Under the pieces are notes generated by a model, which was not told the DNA's origin, ran no database searches, and saw only the letters and a program-made list of their open reading frames with translations. From Methanobrevibacter sp. (GTDB taxonomy: Archaea; Methanobacteriota; Methanobacteria; Methanobacteriales; Methanobacteriaceae): a DNA stretch of 64,000 nt. Both the position numbers and the translations under genes were made by a program. This document shows positions 35,501 to 42,091 of this stretch, in pieces; the stretch's first letter is position 1; the number at the start of each line of letters is the position of its first letter. The stretch lies in NCBI GenBank assembly GCA_017652345.1, contig JAGCBE010000339.1, forward strand, positions 109,568 to 173,567, in the 5' to 3' direction.

Positions 35501-35605
35501 ACAATCATGAATGTCAATATCATTGTCTACCCGACAAGCGCTATCGAATTCATCGACGTTAAGATTATCATTAACCGTTCTACAGTCACCGTTACTGAAG
35601 AATAA
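32549..35605 (+). CDS. Contractile tail sheath protein, T4 gp18-like
   Basis: A 1018-residue sheath protein (T4 gp18 is 659). The N-terminus 'KYSTPGIRFTEIDNTIRSEA' then 'APGMGIGAIVMKSNKGPVNQ' and 'VVTRNYNEFTEIFGEPETLT' is the standard sheath handshake region. The C-terminal domain has 'RAPFDILFNVDAIDTFNGRQ', 'SWIYLPKSVAGACAMAYCDT', 'YPWRAPAGVACGTINYTNGQ', 'LLNRINVRRCLNYIEKRLEN' and the final beta strand 'VKIIINRSTVTVTEE'. About 350 residues beyond the usual length fall in the middle (roughly 120-700) and probably form surface domains. Codon choice is biased toward preferred codons as expected for a very abundant protein. Confidence 0.95.
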   Translation: MAKYSTPGIRFTEIDNTIRSEAAPGMGIGAIVMKSNKGPVNQRVVTRNYNEFTEIFGEPETLTDYGHFAAENYFANSTQMYAVRATMGDEQYSQIQFSYEGAPVTATNKSKDTAKFVYVDNQSDNTLKLLSPLSAVTEVESMSADWKLDDTGVYGYAMKQNAYYGTFSDILSETEDLIVYKGKQKTPGNESWEGNITEYGYHVVYPRYVDSQGKNPVPETKLIFTESAWNAGSATSAECDIKKRNSQYYVTVSVPASATLNKKQVNINFYGEYSAVSGWESTGVTYKNIFNDQVFQGNFSGDWANTLSAGYGYVPAQRMEIMDWDDPEIKKTFYVDSTFSATTSGVSGLKYTEFFSVDPTYALFANCPKIDFDPTKEGKEAIMTSAVSDMYLSTTTAKLPQYGNDEVPARSPKDVIIDMLDAYSCNDISDINDYTYLKYYDPTQNAIIEKIVKETPKQLADEKHQEKYLFWLYAGKGENKLTKAPVYIADDTETVSLPIQKGYFYDDGTQEKTVLNNIVAQPSSYIFNSVDKTYADGYTIRTEAEDEPGNGDIEQYKSVFDDQLVIASIGPGKYGDDVGVSIITTECSEIAALNHQNAFNWKYAYDDEDKVNADTSEYNDNPMNLTWKKVFRINVYIKPKTQTAEAAWGFGMDALLKDPAESWFVSTDPYAKDDNGNSLYAPIVINGHSDYIYVSRASVNDARNGVGEYVQPKQTFAIYGLTGGKNSEKNNISEKTAALSLYTDRRRAPFDILFNVDAIDTFNGRQRYNAHQRKIAQIAGSRTMDIGVIQVTSKSAKTAKQMVSETKTFSFNKGDYVAQYAGYDKYYNAALASWIYLPKSVAGACAMAYCDTFAYPWRAPAGVACGTINYTNGQLLKLTDDEIGQLYDNNVNTSRDCGNYGVVLWGQKTALKKNSLLNRINVRRCLNYIEKRLENKMTPYLFMQNSVNTRASARNDIDSFLQQVKAAEGIERYQLSVTQDPEDPTIMNVNIIVYPTSAIEFIDVKIIINRSTVTVTEE

Positions 35606-35627
35606 GTTAAGAAAAATCGAAATTAAG

Positions 35628-35656
35628 AAAGACACCATTTATTTGGTGTCTTTTTT
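35628..35656 (+). terminator. Rho-independent terminator
   Basis: Stem AAAGACACCA/TGGTGTCTTT followed by T6, just after the sheath gene. Confidence 0.85.
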
Positions 35657-35659
35657 AAC

Positions 35660-35667
35660 TATAAATA
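35660..35667 (+). promoter_or_regulatory. Late promoter -10, TATAAATA
   Basis: Exact octamer immediately after the sheath terminator, 15 bases before the next ATG, with AGAGGA between. Confidence 0.75.
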
Positions 35668-35682
35668 ACAAAAGAGGAATTT

Positions 35683-37248
35683 ATGGAATATAGTGTTAAT
35701 GAAACTTATGATGGATATAAATGTTACTTAACTGTTACATTTACCGAACCTATACTCAATTATTTTAGATCTAATAAATTTGCTATTAATATAGATGATT
35801 TGGTAAAACAGTCATACATAAGCATTACAAGTTTTACAGATTTACTTAATAGTTATAGTATAAAGCCAGATGATTCAACGGTTTTTACTACTATTGATAA
35901 TCAATTAGACAATTCATTAATTAAAAATGGCGGATTGATTATTACATTCATAGATAATAAAACTATACAATTTATTATAATTCCAAAATGCAAAAACAGT
36001 CAAAATACATTAATTGGTTTTTGTAATAGTAAGATAACTATACATATTGATTCTCCAACACCCATAGATGCTGTAATTAATGCAAACTTATTTCCAAAAG
36101 TTACCCGTTCAGATACATTAAATAAATTATACAACCTTCCTGACCCAGTATTACCAGATGATGTAGATAGATGTTGTTATACATATCCAAATATTTATGA
36201 TTCTGTTGACACAACAGTTAAGCATAATGTTACCTATCCAACAGAATCACAAATTTATGTAAATACAACTACATCTGGTGAAATACCACTAGAAGGTGAA
36301 GTTCCTGTATATATTAGTAAAGTTAGCGCAATATTTACAGAAGAATCATCTGAAAGTTTAATTCCAGATTGGACATCATCTAGTGTTTCATCTGTTTTAT
36401 ATAATGAAAAAAACATGACATATGTTTCAGTTCCATGGAGATTTGATACTCCTGATGTAATGACAGCGACTGATATGGTAATTCAACAATTTGGAAAAAA
36501 TGACGGTGAACCAATAGTTCTTGATACATATAATACTACATTAAGTTCATATAACATAGAACAATTTGTATTTGCTGAAAATTTACCACATGGAAGATAT
36601 GAAAATAAGTTATTCTTTGGTCTTGATGTTAAACAAAATCCGGATTATATTCCACCAGAACCAGAAGAACTATTTACTTATCCAACTAAACTATCAAATA
36701 ATGTATCGATTAATATATGTAAATTTACTACAGGTACACCGCATTTATATTCAAATGATAGATTGTTAGATATTTATACAGGGTCACAGTCTGCAATGAC
36801 TCAATATGGTTATGATAAATTAACACTAGATTTAACATCATATCCATTTCTTACTCCATATGATAAAATTCAAATTAGATATAATTATAGATTAGAACCA
36901 GATTATGGAACCGTTGTAAATAATGATGATGAAATATATTGTTCAACTTCTACAATTACATTAACTGGTGGATATTTAATAGATTTTACTCCAGATAGTG
37001 TTATTTTGAATAATTTTTCAAAACTTGATGCAGATAAATTAAAGTATACTGTTAATTTAAAAGTAATATGGGACGGAGATCGTGCAGAACGTGCAAATAA
37101 TATCAGAACTATGTATGAAATTGATATTGATGATCCACGTGCTGCAGGATGGGATGATGTTATTTTAGAACCATTTATTTGGGAAAAACATGTTATTGAT
37201 GAAGAACCTGCTACAGATAATATTGAAGAAGAAACAAATAATGAATAA
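35683..37248 (+). CDS. Unknown virion protein, possibly baseplate or fibre
   Basis: A 521-residue protein of unknown family, rich in Thr, Asp, Tyr and Pro with predicted beta structure throughout ('YISKVSAIFTEESSESLIPD', 'CKFTTGTPHLYSNDRLLDIY'). A Cys pair 'DRCCYTYPN' lies near residue 165. The C-terminus is acidic ('DEEPATDNIEEETNNE'). It stands alone between its own late promoter and an ACCGG terminator in the sheath-portal region, so a structural role is likely. I looked for gp8, gp10 and gp9 features and found none I could defend. Confidence 0.8.
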   Translation: MEYSVNETYDGYKCYLTVTFTEPILNYFRSNKFAINIDDLVKQSYISITSFTDLLNSYSIKPDDSTVFTTIDNQLDNSLIKNGGLIITFIDNKTIQFIIIPKCKNSQNTLIGFCNSKITIHIDSPTPIDAVINANLFPKVTRSDTLNKLYNLPDPVLPDDVDRCCYTYPNIYDSVDTTVKHNVTYPTESQIYVNTTTSGEIPLEGEVPVYISKVSAIFTEESSESLIPDWTSSSVSSVLYNEKNMTYVSVPWRFDTPDVMTATDMVIQQFGKNDGEPIVLDTYNTTLSSYNIEQFVFAENLPHGRYENKLFFGLDVKQNPDYIPPEPEELFTYPTKLSNNVSINICKFTTGTPHLYSNDRLLDIYTGSQSAMTQYGYDKLTLDLTSYPFLTPYDKIQIRYNYRLEPDYGTVVNNDDEIYCSTSTITLTGGYLIDFTPDSVILNNFSKLDADKLKYTVNLKVIWDGDRAERANNIRTMYEIDIDDPRAAGWDDVILEPFIWEKHVIDEEPATDNIEEETNNE

Positions 37249-37253
37249 AAAAT

Positions 37254-37278
37254 AAAACCGGTTTTAAAACCGGTTTTT
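37254..37278. terminator. Terminator of the ACCGG type
   Basis: Repeated AAAACCGGTTTT units forming a stem with a T run on each strand, between convergent genes. Confidence 0.8.
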
Positions 37279-37297
37279 TATTTAATTGTTAAAAAAT

Positions 37298-37672
37298 TTA
37301 AACAGCAGCAGGTGCTGGAACATCATCATGATTGCAGCATTTACAGCTGAAAATTTCTGTATCAGGACCGACTTTACATGGCGGAAGCAATTTGTGAGTA
37401 TGCCCGTCACCAACTGGTTGACAAACACCATCCTTGATAAAGTGAACGTGACCGCCGACCATTGTAATAGGAGTTTCCTTATTGAGATTTGATGGTTCAT
37501 TTAATGCATCGCTAGTTCTACCATAACCGGTTTCATCAAAAATCCAGTATTCATGATGGTGAGGTCCCATAGCGGAAGAACCTTCAAAAACGTCAGTCTT
37601 ACCGATTTGTGAAGTATTTTCATTTATAGCCAATGCACATTGTTCATTTACGTAATCTGCATATTTTTTCAT
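37298..37672 (-). CDS. His/Cys-rich small protein, YmaF-like
   Basis: A 124-residue protein with repeated His motifs: 'MGPHHHEYWIFDETGYGRTS', 'TMVGGHVHFIKDGVCQPVGD', 'GHTHKLLPP', and a final 'FSCKCCNHDD'. This pattern, 'HxHxY...G.G.T......HxH.......DGHxH', is common in small metal-binding proteins of phages and Bacillus YmaF-type proteins. The likely property is metal binding; the biological role is unknown. It has one arm of a palindromic late promoter and Shine-Dalgarno AAAGGA. Confidence 0.75.
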   Translation of the reverse strand: MKKYADYVNEQCALAINENTSQIGKTDVFEGSSAMGPHHHEYWIFDETGYGRTSDALNEPSNLNKETPITMVGGHVHFIKDGVCQPVGDGHTHKLLPPCKVGPDTEIFSCKCCNHDDVPAPAAV

Positions 37673-37696
37673 AGTAATTCCTTTTAATCGTTATAT

Positions 37697-37708
37697 TATT
37701 TATAAATA
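37697..37708. promoter_or_regulatory. Bidirectional palindromic late promoter
   Basis: Palindrome TATTTATAAATA between the leftward His-rich gene and the rightward small tagged gene; both starts have Shine-Dalgarno sites. Confidence 0.72.
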
Positions 37709-37725
37709 ATTATAAGGAGAAAGTC

Positions 37726-37998
37726 ATGAAAGACATTAATGAAGGTTTATTTAAGGATAAGTATCAGCGATATAAAGACGCAGTTATTAAATGTTTGAAG
37801 TATCGTGGAATTAACACATTCATGTTGGGACATAAGTTGGAAGCATATTGTCGAGATTTTTTCTTAGATAATATGTCAGCAGATGATTGTGCTACGACTA
37901 TTGCCGAACAAGAAATGGTTAAAGAAAATGCAGAGATGAATGAAGCAATAAGAATAATGCGTGAACATGGATATAGGGTAAGACCATACAAGAAGTAA
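37726..37998 (+). CDS. Small protein with a C-terminal EA...GY motif
   Basis: A 90-residue helical protein with strong Shine-Dalgarno AAGGAG. Its last 20 residues, 'EMNEAIRIMREHGYRVRPYK', have the same pattern as the N-terminal tags elsewhere (MELNEAKKILGSVGY, MTLDEAIELLEENGY, MTFLEAKKIVEERGY, MEFNEAVKLVQKYGY). The remainder ('YKDAVIKCLKYRGINTFMLG') is unlike anything I recognise. A role in head assembly is suggested by the shared motif and by lying just upstream of the scaffold and capsid genes. Confidence 0.75.
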   Translation: MKDINEGLFKDKYQRYKDAVIKCLKYRGINTFMLGHKLEAYCRDFFLDNMSADDCATTIAEQEMVKENAEMNEAIRIMREHGYRVRPYKK

Positions 37999-38020
37999 TT
38001 TAAAAATATATCGTTATTAG

Positions 38021-38048
38021 ACCAACTATAAGATATAGTTGGTTTTTT
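38021..38048 (+). terminator. Rho-independent terminator
   Basis: Stem ACCAACTATA/TATAGTTGGT, loop AGA, followed by T6. Confidence 0.85.
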
Positions 38049-38084
38049 ATATTTAAATTTTAACAAAAAATTCAATTTTTAACC

Positions 38085-38092
38085 TATAAATA
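38085..38092 (+). promoter_or_regulatory. Late promoter -10, TATAAATA
   Basis: Exact octamer 43 bases before the scaffold ATG, which has Shine-Dalgarno GGAGGA. Confidence 0.8.
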
Positions 38093-38135
38093 AAATATAA
38101 AGAATAAAATTCTATGTTAAATTGGAGGAATCAAA

Positions 38136-39113
38136 ATGGATAAAATTCTTGAAACCCTTTCCCAAAAATTCTCAGCAGAAGAATTGAATGAGGTCAAAAA
38201 GGCTATTGAATTCACTGTTGATGAAAAGGTAAAGGTAAAGTCTGAACAAGAAGCCAAGATGATTGCCAAGAAGGCTGATGAATTTTGTCAGAAGAAGATT
38301 AAGGAAGCTGTTGAAAAGAAGACTGCCGAAATCGAAGAAATTGCTAACAAGTTCTGCGAAGAAAAGTGTGACAAGTTGAGCAAGGAAGCCGATGCAAAGG
38401 TTGAATCTTATAAGAAGAAACTCGAAGAAGCTTCAGAACAGTATATCCTTGAATTCTTTGATGAAAAGTTCACAGAAAAGTATGGGCAAGAACTCGAGGC
38501 TATCGAAGAAAAAGTTATTACTGGCTTAGATAAGTATCTTGAATACAACATCAACGAAAAGATTGGTCCAGAGATGATTCAGAAGACTGCATTGCAAGAA
38601 ACCTGTCAGCCGATTGTTGAAGAGTTTATTCACATCCTCGAAGACAGATATGTTGCACCTAACACCACTGGTTCTAAGAGAATCCGCGAATTGAAGGCAG
38701 AAAATGCTGAAATCCGTTCTTCTCTCCAGAAGCAGCTCGATGAAAACATGCGTCTCGCTGAATTGGTTGAAAGCACTGGTAAGAAGTCTTTGATTTCTGA
38801 AAAGGTTGCTGACCTCTCTGCAGATCAACGTCTCAAAGTTCGTAAGTTCTTCAAGGAAAAGAGCTTGAACGAAACTAAGAAGGATATTGACTCTTATATC
38901 GAGATGATTCAAGAACAAGCAGACTCTATCAACGCTATGCGTTATGAAAGAGAACAGTTGTTCGAAAGTCATGAAAAGCCGGTTCGCAAGTCTCGCTATG
39001 TCGAAGACCGCACAAACGAAACTATCACTGAAAAATTTAGACCAAAAAAACGTGAATTGAGCGCTCGCGAACGCATGATGCTTGGTTCCGCTAACCTAAT
39101 TGATGAAAATTAA
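38136..39113 (+). CDS. Prohead scaffold (core) protein, T4 gp22-like
   Basis: A 325-residue protein that is almost entirely charged coiled-coil (Lys/Glu heptads such as 'EQEAKMIAKKADEFCQKKIK' and 'LEEASEQYILEFFDEKFTEK'). T4 gp22 is 269 residues with the same composition and the same place just upstream of the capsid gene. The C-terminal part 'LSADQRLKVRKFFKEKSLNE' with 'DSYIEMIQEQA' is also typical of scaffold ends. It should form the inner core around which gp23 assembles and later be degraded by gp21. Codon use is strongly biased to preferred codons, as in the capsid gene. Assignment rests on composition, length and position. Confidence 0.85.
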   Translation: MDKILETLSQKFSAEELNEVKKAIEFTVDEKVKVKSEQEAKMIAKKADEFCQKKIKEAVEKKTAEIEEIANKFCEEKCDKLSKEADAKVESYKKKLEEASEQYILEFFDEKFTEKYGQELEAIEEKVITGLDKYLEYNINEKIGPEMIQKTALQETCQPIVEEFIHILEDRYVAPNTTGSKRIRELKAENAEIRSSLQKQLDENMRLAELVESTGKKSLISEKVADLSADQRLKVRKFFKEKSLNETKKDIDSYIEMIQEQADSINAMRYEREQLFESHEKPVRKSRYVEDRTNETITEKFRPKKRELSARERMMLGSANLIDEN

Positions 39114-39142
39114 CTGAAATGCGAAAAATCTAATTTTTCGTT

Positions 39143-39150
39143 TATAAATA
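39143..39150 (+). promoter_or_regulatory. Late promoter -10, TATAAATA
   Basis: Exact octamer 49 bases before the capsid ATG. A small hairpin (CGAAAAAT/ATTTTTCG, 39122-39140) directly precedes it and may end the scaffold transcript. Confidence 0.8.
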
Positions 39151-39199
39151 AAATATAGAAATTCAGAAATAAGTAATTTTTTAATAGGAGAAAAAACAA

Positions 39200-40519
39200 A
39201 TGAAGATTACAAAGACACAAGCTGGTATGATGGAACGCTGGGGTAAGGCTCCAGGCGGACTCTCAGTTGCTGGCATTAAGGACAACCTTGTCCGTTATAA
39301 TACTGCACGTCTTTTGGAAAACCAGCAGACTAAGAACCTCGGTTCTGAACTCTTGACTGAAGATTTTACTCAGGGCGTTGGTGCTCCACTCGGTCTTGAC
39401 CAGGGTATTCCACACGGTGGTGACGCAAAGGGTGTTTTCGCACCGATTTCTTTGGCACTCGTCCGTCGTGTTTTCCCACAGCTTTTCGCTAACGTTCTCG
39501 TTGGTGTTCAGCCATTAACTGGTCCTGTCGGTCTTGCTTTCGCACTCCGTTACATTTATAAGACCAATAACCCGAACGAACTCGTTGAAGCCGCATGGAA
39601 GGCAGTTCCTCGCTTCTCTGGTTATACCGGTTCTACCGCTAACACAGATGGCGAATGGGATGCAGGTACTGGTGTTGATACTCAGTCTGCTGAAGGCTGG
39701 AAGATCACTGGTCCGACATTCGGTTCTGAAGATCCGTCTGTAAGCCGTAAGATGCCAGAACTTGGCCTTATGCTCAGCCGTCAGTCTATCGTTGCTAAGA
39801 CCCGTAAGCTCGCTGCTAGCTTCTCCCTTGAATCTGCAGCTGATATCAAGGCTATGCAGGGTATCGAAATGATGACTGAAATGATTAACGTTCTCCAGCA
39901 GGAAATGACTGCAGAAATGGACCGTGAAACAATCGGCCGCTGCAAGAGCCTCTGTACTCCACGTGTTTACAACAAGGCTGATCAGACCCTCCAGAACAAC
40001 GATTCCTTCATTGGTACAAACTCTCAGGAACGTTTCGGTCTTATCATCACTCACATTATGAAGGGTGTAAACGACGTCCGTACTGCTACTCGTCGTGGTG
40101 CTGCTAACATCGCAGTCGTCTCCCCAGACGTTGCTACTGTTCTTCAGGTTGCTAACCCATGGTTCACCAAGGTTGCTCATGAAGTTAACGGTTCTGCAGT
40201 TACTCCGGAAATGGGTACATTGAACGGTGTTGTTAAGGTCTTCTGTGACCAGTATGCTGTTGACGAATTCGGTGCAAACGACAACGGTGAAGTTCTCTTA
40301 GCATTCAAGGGCTCTAGCCTCTATGATGCTGGTGTTATCTTCTGCCCATACGTTACCGGTGTTGTCAACCAGGCAATCGATCCTAACGACTTCTCTCCAA
40401 GAGTCGGTATCATGAGCCGTTATGGTTTCGCACACAACATGCTTGGTGCTGAAAACTATTATCGCTTGCTCAAGTTCAACGGACTCTTCCAGGATGCTCC
40501 AGAAGCTCTCGTTTGGTAA
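39200..40519 (+). CDS. Major capsid protein, T4 gp23-like
   Basis: A 439-residue HK97-fold capsid protein of the T4 gp23 family (T4 521). Residues 1-54 form the propeptide ending 'LGSELLTE', with cleavage expected before 'DFTQGV'; T4 has 'FGSFLTE|AEIGG' at the same point. After cleavage come the arm 'GAPLGLDQGIPHGGD', then 'LALVRRVFPQLFANVLVGVQ' and 'PLTGPVGLAFALRYIY' (T4 'MVRRAIPNLIAFDICGVQPM', 'NSPTGQVFALRAVY'). Later: 'KTRKLAASFSLESAADIKAM', 'INVLQQEMTAEMDRETIGR', 'PRVGIMSRYGFAHNMLGAEN', 'YYRLLKFN' at the end. A Shine-Dalgarno AGGAG and the most biased codon use in the window fit the most abundant virion protein. Confidence 0.97.
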   Translation: MKITKTQAGMMERWGKAPGGLSVAGIKDNLVRYNTARLLENQQTKNLGSELLTEDFTQGVGAPLGLDQGIPHGGDAKGVFAPISLALVRRVFPQLFANVLVGVQPLTGPVGLAFALRYIYKTNNPNELVEAAWKAVPRFSGYTGSTANTDGEWDAGTGVDTQSAEGWKITGPTFGSEDPSVSRKMPELGLMLSRQSIVAKTRKLAASFSLESAADIKAMQGIEMMTEMINVLQQEMTAEMDRETIGRCKSLCTPRVYNKADQTLQNNDSFIGTNSQERFGLIITHIMKGVNDVRTATRRGAANIAVVSPDVATVLQVANPWFTKVAHEVNGSAVTPEMGTLNGVVKVFCDQYAVDEFGANDNGEVLLAFKGSSLYDAGVIFCPYVTGVVNQAIDPNDFSPRVGIMSRYGFAHNMLGAENYYRLLKFNGLFQDAPEALVW

Positions 40520-40542
40520 TCGTTATTGAACAAACAAATTTA

Positions 40543-40574
40543 AAAATACAGGTCTTTATGGCCTGTATTTTTAT
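40543..40574 (+). terminator. Rho-independent terminator
   Basis: Stem AAATACAGG/CCTGTATTT followed by T run, after the capsid gene. Confidence 0.85.
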
Positions 40575-40577
40575 TTT

Positions 40578-40585
40578 AATAAATA
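40578..40585 (+). promoter_or_regulatory. Variant late promoter -10, AATAAATA
   Basis: One mismatch to the octamer, 6 bases before the ATG of the gene at 40592. A similar variant precedes the gene that starts at 62917. There is no Shine-Dalgarno site. Confidence 0.45.
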
Positions 40586-40591
40586 ATACAT

Positions 40592-41221
40592 ATGAGATTC
40601 AAAGATTTTTATAATTTAAATGAAAGTATTTATGCAAACGTTCCTAAGCTTAGACGTTTATTTGAACTTGCTTTAGATAATGGTAAAACTATAGATGATT
40701 ATATTAGAATAGATAAACATGCACCTAAAGAATTAATCCTTATTTCTCCTATGATTTTTGATGAATTATCAGAAGAAGAAGTAAAGAAAATTTGCGATAC
40801 TGCTGGTTTCTATTGTAGTATTCATTATGGTGCTAAAGGAAGACCGCTTCCATTTGATCCTATCTATATAACACCTAAAAATCAAAGAGAACCATTAAAA
40901 CTTGGTAATATTGAATATTATCATTGTTCTGAAGCTCCTAACTTAGATAAATCTGGTATTCGTTTGAGATCAAGACTTGTAGATAATGATTTTGATGTTT
41001 ATGAAGATAGAGCTTACCTTGCTCCTGTTGCTTTATCTGGCGATGTTCATGAGTTAATTGAAATGGTCGCGTCAGAACATAATTGCAAAGAGTCTGATGT
41101 ATATGTTTATAAAGTTACATTACCAAAAGGTTACGAAGTCTATCAAGACCCCACAAAGCCAAACGCTGTATATGTAACTAATGAAATACCAGCAAAGTAT
41201 ATTACTAAGATAAATGTATAA
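40592..41221 (+). CDS. Candidate packaged protein with ADP-ribosyltransferase-like C-terminus
   Basis: A 209-residue protein directly downstream of the capsid gene. The first 11 residues 'MRFKDFYNLNE' resemble T4 capsid-targeting peptides ('MKTYQEFIAE') and end in LxE, a likely gp21 site. The C-terminal 100 residues read 'GNIEYYHCSEAPNLDKSGIR', then 'DVYEDRAYLAPVALSGDVHE', 'YVYKVTLPKGYEVYQDPTKP' and 'VTNEIPAKYITKI'. This is the layout (His strand, Tyr-Leu strand, 'IP..YI' end) of small ADP-ribosyltransferase or Tpt1/KptA-like folds. T4 packages such an enzyme (Alt). The fold assignment is weak and made by eye. Confidence 0.7.
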   Translation: MRFKDFYNLNESIYANVPKLRRLFELALDNGKTIDDYIRIDKHAPKELILISPMIFDELSEEEVKKICDTAGFYCSIHYGAKGRPLPFDPIYITPKNQREPLKLGNIEYYHCSEAPNLDKSGIRLRSRLVDNDFDVYEDRAYLAPVALSGDVHELIEMVASEHNCKESDVYVYKVTLPKGYEVYQDPTKPNAVYVTNEIPAKYITKINV

Positions 41222-41249
41222 AGTTATACAAGAATTATCAAAAATTTTT

Positions 41250-41257
41250 TATAAATA
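41250..41257 (+). promoter_or_regulatory. Late promoter -10, TATAAATA
   Basis: Exact octamer 53 bases before the ATG of the 119-residue gene, which has AGGAG. Confidence 0.78.
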
Positions 41258-41310
41258 AAATAGGTGTATGAGAATGGTCTTATACATAGGATAATTTAGG
41301 AGAAATAATT

Positions 41311-41670
41311 ATGAAACGTAGAGAAGATCTTTACAATTTGGGTAATGACTACTTCCAGAAGACTGATGTCTATTTCGTAACTGCTGATTCTGCTGCTTCT
41401 GCTGAAGCCGGTATTGCTACTTACAAGGCATACTCTGATGGTTTGTTCCACTTCACTACTCAGCCGGTTTACGAACTTTCTGGCGGCGCAAGTGCTCTCA
41501 ACAAGAGAATTTTCAATGTTCCACAATCAGCTTGGGCTCCAATTGATTTCGAAGGTGCTTCTGCATTCAGTGCAATCAATGCTGCTTCTGCTGTCTTAAG
41601 TGAAGATTATGCAACTGGCGTCGTTGTTGGTACTGCAGAAATCGACAAGAAATGGAAGAAACCAGAATAA
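41311..41670 (+). CDS. Small abundant virion protein candidate
   Basis: A 119-residue protein with Ala/Ser-rich, beta-favouring sequence ('YFVTADSAASAEAGIATYKA', 'FDFEGASAF'-like segments, 'AVLSEDYATGVVVGTAEIDK'). I know no homologue. Its own late promoter, a strong Shine-Dalgarno site, a dedicated terminator and codon choice as biased as that of the capsid gene (GCT, TTC, CTC) suggest very high expression. A capsid decoration or tail-associated protein is the best guess from position and expression signals alone. Confidence 0.82.
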   Translation: MKRREDLYNLGNDYFQKTDVYFVTADSAASAEAGIATYKAYSDGLFHFTTQPVYELSGGASALNKRIFNVPQSAWAPIDFEGASAFSAINAASAVLSEDYATGVVVGTAEIDKKWKKPE

Positions 41671-41696
41671 TCATTAACCAAACATAAACAATTTAA

Positions 41697-41727
41697 AAGA
41701 CCTTAGAGTAAAATCTAAGGTTTTTTA
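41697..41727. terminator. Bidirectional terminator
   Basis: Stem ACCTTAGA/TCTAAGGT, loop GTAAAA, with T and A runs, between convergent genes. Confidence 0.82.
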
Positions 41728-42030
41728 TTTTAATAAATTTTCAATTTGTTTATCGACTTTATAATTTTCTTTTTCCATCATACCGTCCATGGCCCAGGAA
41801 ATATCTTTTTTAAATTCTTCGTCATTAAATACATATTTTTTGAATAGACGTGTATAACCTGCATTGAAATGTATATAACAGATAAGCTGGTTAGAAACAA
41901 TAGAGATATTACCGAACATATAATGTCGATTAAAGCCGATTAAATACATATATTGAGAAATACGACAAGAATAAAGCCTATATTTCTTTATTATATCAAT
42001 AATATCTTGTTCTACGTATATTCGCTGCAT
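41725..42030 (-). CDS. Hypothetical small protein
   Basis: A 101-residue protein of unknown family with a Tyr/Ile-rich N-terminal half ('YRLYSCRISQYMYLIGFNRH') and an acidic-basic helical C-terminus. No exact late octamer precedes it; the region before the ATG reads TATATAAAATATG, which may be a weak variant. It lies after the terminator of the tagged gene upstream. No function can be given. Confidence 0.6.
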   Translation of the reverse strand: MQRIYVEQDIIDIIKKYRLYSCRISQYMYLIGFNRHYMFGNISIVSNQLICYIHFNAGYTRLFKKYVFNDEEFKKDISWAMDGMMEKENYKVDKQIENLLK

Positions 42031-42042
42031 ATTTTATATATT

Positions 42043-42072
42043 AAAAAACCAGAACGTTAATTCTGGTTTTAA
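42043..42072 (-). terminator. Rho-independent terminator
   Basis: Stem AAAACCAGAA/TTCTGGTTTT, loop CGTTAA, after the tagged gene ending at 42092. Confidence 0.82.
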
Positions 42073-42091
42073 AATTTTATGTAATTATTTA

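Noticed and set aside
39515..40180. Leftward open frame of 221 codons in the capsid gene
   Set aside because: Antisense shadow of the strongly codon-biased capsid gene.
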